DNA of 64,000 bases, from the NCBI RefSeq assembly GCF_963259705.1, contig NC_081849.1:62406093-62470092 (forward strand). Reading direction: 5' to 3'. Both the position numbers and the translations under genes were made by a program. Shown one piece after another: positions 56,255 through 64,000 of this stretch (positions are counted from its first letter, which is position 1; each line of letters begins with the position of its first letter). The DNA comes from Myotis daubentonii (lineage: Eukaryota > Chordata > Mammalia > Chiroptera > Vespertilionidae). The notes under the pieces are model-generated. The model saw only the letters and a list, made by a program, of their open reading frames with translations, was not told where the DNA came from and did no database searches.

Positions 56255-57799
56255 TTATTAAGATCTTTAATAGATTTCTCCCCTCCCATCTGAATTTTGA
56301 GAATTCAGTTGAAACAAGCTACCACTTAAGAGTATTTTATTCTAATTTAATATATGCACAACCTATTATATTGAGGTTTACAGACAGATCAAGAAGAAAT
56401 AAAAGGATTTTCTCATATGCCCATTAAAAATACACCATTAATATACCTGAGTCAGTTTTATTTTATTCCTAGGCAATTACTTCTTGTTTTGCTGATCTTA
56501 GGTTAGTTAGCAGCCTATTTTCACGAGTTCATGTGATTCTGGACTAAGAGTTGTGGAATTACTGCCGCAGGCCCCTGGTACAGACTGACAGGTGTTTGTT
56601 GGTGATGGCAGTGTCAGCTGACCCTGGCAAGCCTATACCCTTAGTCTATTCCTTTGATGTTACTAGTTAAGAGAACCTGGGACTTACTGAGGCTCTTTTG
56701 ATATTTCTTCTAGAAGACTCACATTTCTGATCTATAGTTTATTAGCAGGAATCTTTAGGCAATTTTGAGGGAAGAGCAGAAAACACCTGTCAGTGATAAG
56801 ATTGAACGCCTCAAGTTAATTTATTTTAACAAATAACAACATCAGAAAGGGGGATGGTAGACTCCTTTCTTGATCTGTAAACATTACAGAATTTACAAGG
56901 CGTTATTAATTCCCCCTAGAGCAAAAATATATTGTGGACAAGGTGGGCATTGACAAGTTTTCAGGGCCTTTGAAGTCATACCATAATATGAGTGTTATCA
57001 TTGTTCCTAATTGGCAAGGGTATTTAAAACCAGAAACAAAATGTCAATGAAAACAATTCATTTGTTGGGAGTTATTGTGCCAGTCTTTGTACATGGCCAT
57101 CAGTATATTTCTGTCCAGTCTGAACGATGTTCAACTCTAAGACATATTCATGTTAACAAGATTTTACTTGTATGTAATTAACTTAGGATGACGAGCTTCC
57201 CTTCTGATATGCCAGCTCTTTCATTATTGTGGGCTTTACAATGTGGAGGTATGGGAAAAAGGGAAGACTTTTCAATATATCCAATTGCTTTTAGTAATTA
57301 TTCTTTTATAAAGAGGGGGGAGAAATCTCTGATTTATCCAATCTGGAAAATCCCCCAAATTAGATGATAAAGGATGAATTATGTTGAATGTAGGGCCTAA
57401 ATTGGGAAAGGCAATATCCAAAATATTTGTCAAAGGGAATAAGGTATGAGCTAAAGTCAAAGGTGCCTAAAGGCAAGAAAAGATTAAGTCTCAGACAAGA
57501 AAGAAAATAACCACAGTGACCTATGATTAGAAATGCTAGCTTTTTCAAAAGTGGACTTTTGTTAAAATTGATTTCACGAACAAATCAAGTATAGGGAGTT
57601 AAGAGGCTGCTGAGTATAGAGAAGGTATAGAATGATCTTTACTGTTTCTTGTTAACAGCAGACGGTGACTCAAAGATCAATTTTTCATTTTCACAGGAAG
57701 AAAACTAAACTCTAGTTCTACTTTTTTCTATGCCACCTATGTAATATATATATATATTTTTAAGAATTCACAGCCTTGTATCTGTCCCTAGGGACTACA
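56255..57799. other. Unclassified AT-rich sequence
   Basis: No gene, named RNA or clear repeat family visible. Confidence 0.4.
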
Positions 57800-57955
57800 A
57801 GCTAGGTCCCATGGGTCAAATCTGGCCTCTTACCTGTGGTTGTGGCTGTTTTTGAAGCTACAACAGAGGAATTGAATAGTTGAAACAGAGACCAGTGGCC
57901 CACAAAAATGGAAATATTTATTATGTGGCTCTTTATGGAAAAAGTTGCCAGTCCC
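57800..57955 (+). repeat. hAT-Charlie-like relic, probable
   Basis: GGGTCAAATCTGGCCTCTTA, GAATTGAATAGTTGAAACAG, AATATTTATTATGTGGCTCT and AAAAAGTTGCCAGTCCCTG follow the order of a common old mammalian DNA transposon consensus. Confidence 0.6.
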
Positions 57956-58294
57956 TGAATTCTACCTTATAAATAAATTTATAAAAATTAAGCCAATTTT
58001 GGTTAGCACTTTAATACTTCTTAGTACCTCTTTCAAACTCATTTTTTTTGCAGCTATTATAAAACAAAGGATAATATAATTCATTTTCCCTCTGACCTTC
58101 TACAACTCATTGCATACTCTCATTTTTTTTCTATTACTTTTCACAGTCTTACAGGATTGAACTTTAGGACAAAATAATTTTTCTTTTGTCTATGTACACC
58201 TTTGGCAAATCACATCCATTGTTTTATAAATGCATTCATATTTCTTTGTAATGATTGCACCTAGTGGAGTCTTAAGCTCTTATATTGATTTCAA
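57956..58294. other. Unclassified sequence
   Basis: No gene or named repeat visible. Confidence 0.45.
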
Positions 58295-58494
58295 CTTTTT
58301 AAAAATATATTTTTATTGATGTCAGAGAGGAAGGGAGAGGGAGAGAGAGATAGGAATATCAATGATGGGAGAGAATCATTGATTAGCTGCCTCCTGCACA
58401 CTCCACACTGGGGATGGAGCCCTGACCAGGAATTGAACTTTAACCTCCTGGTTCCTAGGTTGATGCTCAACCACTGAGCCACACCAGCCGGGCT
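58295..58494 (-). mobile_element. VES-type SINE (older type)
   Basis: Reverse-oriented: TTTTATTGATGTCAGAGAGG, GATTAGCTGCCTCCTGCACA, head GCCACACCAGCCGGGC. The region between core and head is shortened (the usual 'cccgcaaccc' segment is missing). Confidence 0.9.
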
Positions 58495-60383
58495 CCATCT
58501 GGAATTTTACCACACTGCAGGCTTGTGACACATACCTAGTGTCCTGCCCTCTGGCTCTTCTGAACCTGTTGCATAGGACACCCCCTCAGACTCACACATG
58601 TTCAATCCAGTGGTAGGGGTGACAATGTCCCCTTCTGTCCAATATCTTGACAAAAACTTGCAGCCGATGGGGCAGAAGATCCTTTCATTACAGTGACATT
58701 AACCGAACAAGTGAGGTGCTCACTGGACCAAGGCCAAGTTTAGCTGTCAGATGCATGAAAGCTGTGAAGACAAGATAATGCATTTTCCTCTCCATGGAGA
58801 GGAGAAAACACTTCCTTTCTTTCATCTGTATCAAAGTTATCAACTTAGCAGTTGTTGGAGCTTATAAAACTGAGCTTAAACTGCAATTAGCATTTATTGC
58901 CTTTTTGTTTTTGGTGCAACAATGCGTTTTTAATTTTGCTCTGTACAGTGTTAGGTGTCTTGGTTCAGTACCTTGCATACATGAGTTTCCTGTCCTATAT
59001 GCATTACAGAATGCTGATATAATATGAAGTACCTAGCAAGATTTAGTGTTGCTAAATGGTCAACAGGCATAAGAATGAATTGTTTTACTAGCTAATGAGA
59101 ACTGAGACCTTGAGGCCACCCTGAAATATAAAAAGAATAATATTCAGCTTCACAGATATGGTAAAATTCTCAGGAATAGAAGGAACCATAAGAAGTACAG
59201 AGAAAGGAAGGGGAAAACGTATTTTCAATGTATTTCTCTGTTCAAAGCATTGGGAACTAAAGTGCAACTCAGTAACTTCACCCAACACCGGGGTAAACCC
59301 AGACCTTTCATGTTCAGTGAAGAGGTGAACCCTGGTGCAGAAAGCCTTGAGGGGTTCAAAAGCAACAATAATTATTATTTTCTTACTTGTCACCAAGCGT
59401 GACTCCGTGACCGGGTTTAACACCAGTTCCTTTCCATGAGGTGGGGCTTGGTTTTGCCTCAGTAGTAAAATAAGGTGATGAGTAGTAATTGTTGGCAGAA
59501 CTCGTGGAGGAGGTGGGTGGACACATGGACACTTCTGTAAATGTCTTAGAACAGTTCAGACTTCAGGGATGGATAGTAATAGTGGTGTGAAAGGTGGTCC
59601 CCTTGCTTCCCCAGTGTGGTGAGAAACTAAGTTTTGTCTGTCTATGGCTGAGAGCAGGACCAGCTTCTTTAGTTTCACAGTGGCTTCCTCACTGAGCCAG
59701 AATTAGAAAGCTTTTCACCATTTCGGGGAATTCTCAAATTGATGATTGGAGCTAAGAGAAAATAAAGGCAAATAAAGCTAGAATTAGAAGAGGGGAGTTG
59801 GGCACAAAATACAAATATAAAGAGGAAGTTATTACCCTGATTTCCTAGTTGCAGAGCTCAGGATCAAATTGGCTAAGCAATTTCTTCATTGGCCAATCAA
59901 TTGCTTCACTGGAGTTTTGGGCTTGCCTGGTGGGTTTGGGGGCTCAGAAGAGAAGTGAGGACAGAAAACAGGCTGCACCTTTTATGCAAACCAGCTACCC
60001 AGCCTTCATTTCCCTGGGCAACCCAGTCCCTGGCCAACAAAGACAGTACTCTCCTGTGTGCATCATCTGAGGCCTTCAGATCTCTGGATGGGTTAATGCA
60101 TTGAATCCTACAAAAAGAATAGGAGATCATGGCTAATTAGACTAGATACAGATAAAATACAGGATATCCAGTTATATTCATATTTCTGGCCATGAAATGT
60201 TTGGGACAAACTATTTGTTATTTATCTAAAATTCAAATTTAAATGGGCATCTTGTATTTTTATTTGATAATTCTGGCAACTCTATATTCAACTATTTAAA
60301 AATGACTAAGAAAAATTATCTCTTAGATATAATAAAATCAAATGGCCTGAGATGTTGCATAATCATGGAAATGTTATAATGTG
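58495..60383. other. Unclassified intergenic sequence
   Basis: The 111-codon minus frame at 59088-59423 has no family features. No named repeat. Confidence 0.4.
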
Positions 60384-60831
60384 CTAGAGGCCTGGTGCAC
60401 GAAATTCGTGCACGGGAGGGGGGGGTGTCCCTCAGCCCGCCTGCACCCTCTCTAATCTGGGACCCCTTGGGGGATGTCTGACTGCCGGTTTAGTCCCACA
60501 GGGATCAGGCCTAAACTGACAGTCGGACATCCCTCTCACAATCTGGGACTGCTGGCTTCTAAATGCTTGCCTGCCTGCCTGCCCGTTTGCCCCTAACTGC
60601 TTCTGCCTGCCACCCTGATTGCCCCCTAACTGCTCCCCTGCCGGCCTGATTAACGCCTAACTGCTCCCCTACAGGCCTGGTCACCCCCAACTGCCCTGCC
60701 CTCCTGGCCTGATCTCGCCCCCAACCGCCTTCCCCTGCCAGCCATTTTGTGGCAACCATCTTGTGATGACATCGCGTCGGCCATCTTGTGACAACGTTGT
60801 GTGGTGCCACCTCGGCTTTTATTATATAGGA
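60384..60831 (-). mobile_element. Non-autonomous Helitron (448 bp)
   Basis: In reverse: CTAGAGGCCTGGTGCACGAA at the left with the palindrome GTGCACGAAATTCGTGCAC (perfect) and GGCTTTTATTATATAGGA at the right (5'-TC end). The right flank is T (60832); the left flank is G where an A is expected. The interior has repeated 'cccctaactgc' and 'ggcctgatt' units. Confidence 0.93.
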
Positions 60832-61879
60832 TTATATGTCTGTAGGAGAAATCAAGGGCTATTTTGCCTTTTTACCAGTGAATGAGTAGTAGGTATTACT
60901 AAAAATAATACAAATGCACCTCTTTGTTGGGTTTTTCATATTTCAACCATCACTTTCTTCTCCTAAACTCTAATATTCCAATAATCATTGGTTTTGGATT
61001 TTTTCAGGTGCATACGGATTTGAAATGGCACTGCCACCTTTGAAATGGACCCAGGTAGGGTACATTGGCAAGGATGCTGTGTCTACAAGGTCCAGTCAGT
61101 GAGTGAGGTGGATGGGCAACGTCTCTGACAGGTGGGGTTAAAGCCAGGCCTTGCCTGATGAGCAGAGCCCAGGATGGGTTTGCATTGGTGAGCCAGCCCA
61201 TTACTTCTCTCCCCCATGTCCCCAAGGTCCATGTCATCCTTTTGTTTAGAAGTCTTGCTGAGCATTTTCTCACAACAGGTTAGATGCATATAAAGAACCG
61301 TTAGTGACTTCAATCACTGTTAATAGTTTTGTTTCCCAATTCTGTCACCCTCCTGCTTACCACCATGTCATAACAAAAGGGGAAGTACTGCTTTCCATAT
61401 TTTATAGATGGAGGGCTTAAAACATGTTGAATTGACTCCCTTGTGGCTGATCTTCTTCTGTCTACTCCTGATATGTAGTTTTTTTCTAGGACTACATCAT
61501 CGACCCATTTCACTTCTTACATTGTATTTTTTCCCTGAGTGATTGCATCTACTCTTGTTTCTATTGATGACTTCCAACATTTTGCCTATAGAATGCACAT
61601 TATTAGGCACCTAAAAACAGTCCAGGTACTGAGAATTCAAAGATGAGTAAGACACAGCCTCCCTCTAATTGCCAATGTGCCAACTGCCTAATAGACATCT
61701 CTCCCTGGGTAGTCAATGGGTGTGTGAAAGTCTTCTTGGTCTAAAACAAGCCATTATTCTTCTTGGTAAATATTTTTTTTCATTATCAAGCCAGTTATCA
61801 AAATCTAGAAATAATCCTCGTCTTCTCCTTCTACCAAAGCCCTGCAAGCAATGTGGTAATTTTTCCCCCAAATCTCTTG
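60832..61879. other. Unclassified sequence
   Basis: No gene or named repeat visible. Confidence 0.4.
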
Positions 61880-62045
61880 GCAGCATAGGGCAATGATTAG
61901 AACTTTAGAGTGAGACTTCTCAAGTTTGAATCCTGGCTCTGCCACTTTACCATCTGTGTGAATCTCTGCCTCAGTTTCCTCATTTGAAGATTAAGAATAA
62001 TAATCTGAATCCTGGCATACAGGAAACACTCAATAAGTATTTTCT
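61880..62045 (+). repeat. MIR SINE relic
   Basis: AAGTTTGAATCCTGGCTCTG, CCTCAGTTTCCTCATTTGAA, AAACACTCAATAAGTATTTT. Confidence 0.9.
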
Positions 62046-62063
62046 ATTTTTCATAATTAATAT

Positions 62064-62312
62064 TATGCATCCTCTCTATTTTTTTAAAACATATTTTATT
62101 GATTTTTTTACAGAGAGGAAGGGAGAAAGATAGAGAGTCAGAAACATTGATGAGAGAGAAACATCGATCAGCTGCCTCCTGCACACCCCCTACTGGGGAT
62201 GTGCCCGCAACCAAGGTACATGCCCTTGACCAGAATTGAACCGTGACCCTTCAGTCCTCAGGCCGACGCTCTACCCACTGAGCCAAACCAGTTAGGGCTA
62301 TGCATCCTCTCT
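62064..62312 (-). mobile_element. VES-type SINE (young type) with TSDs
   Basis: TSD TATGCATCCTCTCT (62064-62077, 62299-62312) perfect. Reverse-oriented body, head GAGCCAAACCAGTTAGGGC. Confidence 0.95.
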
Positions 62313-62329
62313 TTGCCATCACCACTGCC

Positions 62330-62830
62330 CTAATTTGGATCATCCTGATCTCACCTGGATTATTGCATCACCTTCTGCCTGTTTTCCTGTTACTAGGCTT
62401 TCTGCTTCCCACCCATTTCTCACATTAACACCAGAATTCATTTTTTTTTTTTAATGAAAATTAACCATTTTACTTCTTATATCCTTTGGTGGTTTCTTAG
62501 AAGAAAGTCTGAAGTTTGTAGTATCAGTTGCAAGGCTCTTTCTGCTCTGACTTCTGCTCACGTCTCCATTTTCACCTTCTACTTTGCATGTTCTACTGTC
62601 ATTGTTTTGAATCTTCGCCATTCTCATGCCCCCAATCCACCTGGCAACCTTCAACTCATTCTTTCAGATTCATCTTAGGTATCATGTTTCCTAGGAGCCT
62701 CTGCGACCCTCCAAGTTAGGACTGACAATGGCTTTGTCATGCTGGTGAGGCCAACTGTACATCAGTATCACCAAATGCAATGCCTAACATGTAGTGAGCA
62801 CTCAACACCAGCTTGCTGGGTAAGCCGTCA
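62330..62830 (+). repeat. L2 relic
   Basis: CTGCTTCCCACCCATTTCTC, GGTGGTTTCTTAGAAGAAAG, CAAGGCTCTTTCTGCTCTGA, GTAGTGAGCACTCAACACC: L2 order, no frame. Confidence 0.7.
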
Positions 62831-63009
62831 CCCAGCGTGTCATTGGGAGACCACAGTGTGGATTGCATGCTTAGTCCCTTTCACAATGAACCTGTCTGTT
62901 TCCTTGCATCCCCATGGGCAGGATGGGGCCAGAAGAGACAGGCAGTTTGGGCCTTATGGAGTAGACAGTCTTAATGATAATGAAGGCAAGCATCAGCTAC
63001 TGAGCCCTG

Positions 63010-63170
63010 CCTAAAGCAGGGATGGTGCTATGTGCGCATCTCATTTTCCTGGCAACAGCCCTACAAAGTAGCTCCTATTGTTGTGTATTTTACATTTGAG
63101 GAAACTGAGACCTAAAACCACTGTTTACAGTTAGCGGAGCTGGAGTTTGAGTTCAGGACTTGCCTGCAGC
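63010..63170 (+). repeat. MIR SINE relic
   Basis: CAACAGCCCTACAAAGTAGC, TTTGAGGAAACTGAGACCTA, GCGGAGCTGGAGTTTGAGTT. Confidence 0.85.
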
Positions 63171-64000
63171 AAAGCCTGTTCTCTTGATCTGAACTCTCTG
63201 TTCAGGACTCCCTCCCTGTCCGCCCTCCAGTGGCACCCCAGGCTGCCTGGTTTGTTTCCCCAGCACCCGTCTAGGAGAGGACTGTGTAGGAGGCTTTGAG
63301 AGACCCCACCATGGCGCCTGGGATTGTGTGAAGCAGCAGCTGGGAATAAATGCATGATGTAAGTGCCCACAAAGCTCGGTAAACGAGTCCCTGTTTTGTT
63401 ACTGGTGTAAAGAAAGTGTGTTCCCCCATTGCTACAGCTAGGTGGTGGAGGTGAGGGTAGGAGGTTGAGATTCACTGAAATGTGGACTGAGTGAGTGGGG
63501 CAGAATGGCTATAAGTCAGCTGGGTAAGATAAAAGTGGTGGAGCTCTGATGAGTAATCTATTTTCCCATCTCTCTGCCCGTCCACCTTCCCTTCCCCCAT
63601 TCAAACAAGGGGCTGATCCTGTTCCCACTGAACTCAGGGGAGGCAGGTGGCAGGGCAGCAAGGAGAAATCCTGGCTTTTGTTCTCAAAAGTCTGAGCCCC
63701 CAAGAGGGGAAAAGATTCAGGGCGTGGATAATGTGCCTTGCTCAGAAATGGGAAGGGAGAATGATTTCCTCCCTTCAGATGGTAGTCCTTCCCGCCTGGA
63801 GCAGAGGGGTCTGTGGGTCCTGGGGGAGGAAGCTGTGCCCTCCTCTGGGCAGTATGCTGATAAAATGCCGAGGCAGACCGAGACCAAGATCCAAGTCTCA
63901 GGAGCAACCTAGAAGAGACAGGAGGCTCAGATCTAAAGGAGCCAAGCTGTGAAGTATGACTTGCTGACCAGGCGGTCCCCTGGGTGCCCCAGAAACAGCC
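63171..64000. other. Unclassified sequence to window end
   Basis: Overlapping frames of 101-132 codons lie on both strands (63131-63952), which is expected in GC-rich DNA. No domain, exon signal or named repeat recognised. Confidence 0.4.

Noticed and set aside
63509..63952. Overlapping 100-130-codon frames near the window end as an exon
   Set aside because: Frames of similar length on both strands are expected in GC-rich DNA, and no splice or family evidence was found.

Overview
This is vertebrate nuclear DNA from a bat, most likely a vesper bat (Vespertilionidae). Three repeat signatures support that: about 19 tRNA-derived VES-type SINEs, five Helitron (rolling-circle) elements with TC starts and palindrome-CTAG ends, and recently inserted L1 and short DNA transposons. 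I found no host exon, tRNA, rRNA, CpG-island promoter or processed pseudogene of a host gene. The window looks like intergenic or deep intronic DNA.

Layout. 1-3.1 kb: a 5'-truncated L1 (minus strand) with a 15-bp target-site duplication (TSD), followed by a VES SINE. 3.1-19.6 kb: mostly old or unique sequence with MIR, L2, MER5A-like, MLT1-like and L1M relics, several SINEs, a 69-bp hAT-like MITE, a 176-bp Helitron and a 387-bp non-autonomous hAT. 19.6-22.1 kb: a Helitron remnant carrying the C-terminal end of a broken Pif1-type helicase, three SINEs and a piece of unrelated older DNA. 22.3-25.3 kb: a second L1 (plus strand) with a perfect 15-bp TSD, interrupted by an 825-bp solo LTR with a perfect 6-bp TSD. 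25-41 kb: relics, a 126-bp Helitron, a 278-bp Tigger/mariner-like MITE, and two SINEs lying inside one TSD pair. 41.2-45.8 kb: a nested cluster made of a 991-bp Helitron, a full-length half-L1 (HAL1-type) retrotransposon with one intact ORF1 and no ORF2, a TATATC microsatellite and an older L1 carrying a SINE. A diverged target duplication of roughly 70 bp flanks the older L1. 46-64 kb: mostly unique DNA with SINEs, MIR/L2 relics, L1 tails and a 448-bp Helitron.

How the parts work together: the only intact protein-coding frame I can support is the HAL1 ORF1 (42601-43449, minus). It encodes an L1 ORF1p-like RNA-binding chaperone and would depend on L1 ORF2 enzyme supplied in trans. The same applies to the SINEs. 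The nesting gives relative ages: older L1, then HAL1; Helitron, then the SINEs inside it; L1, then the solo LTR. Family names are from recalled consensus patterns; no database search was run.
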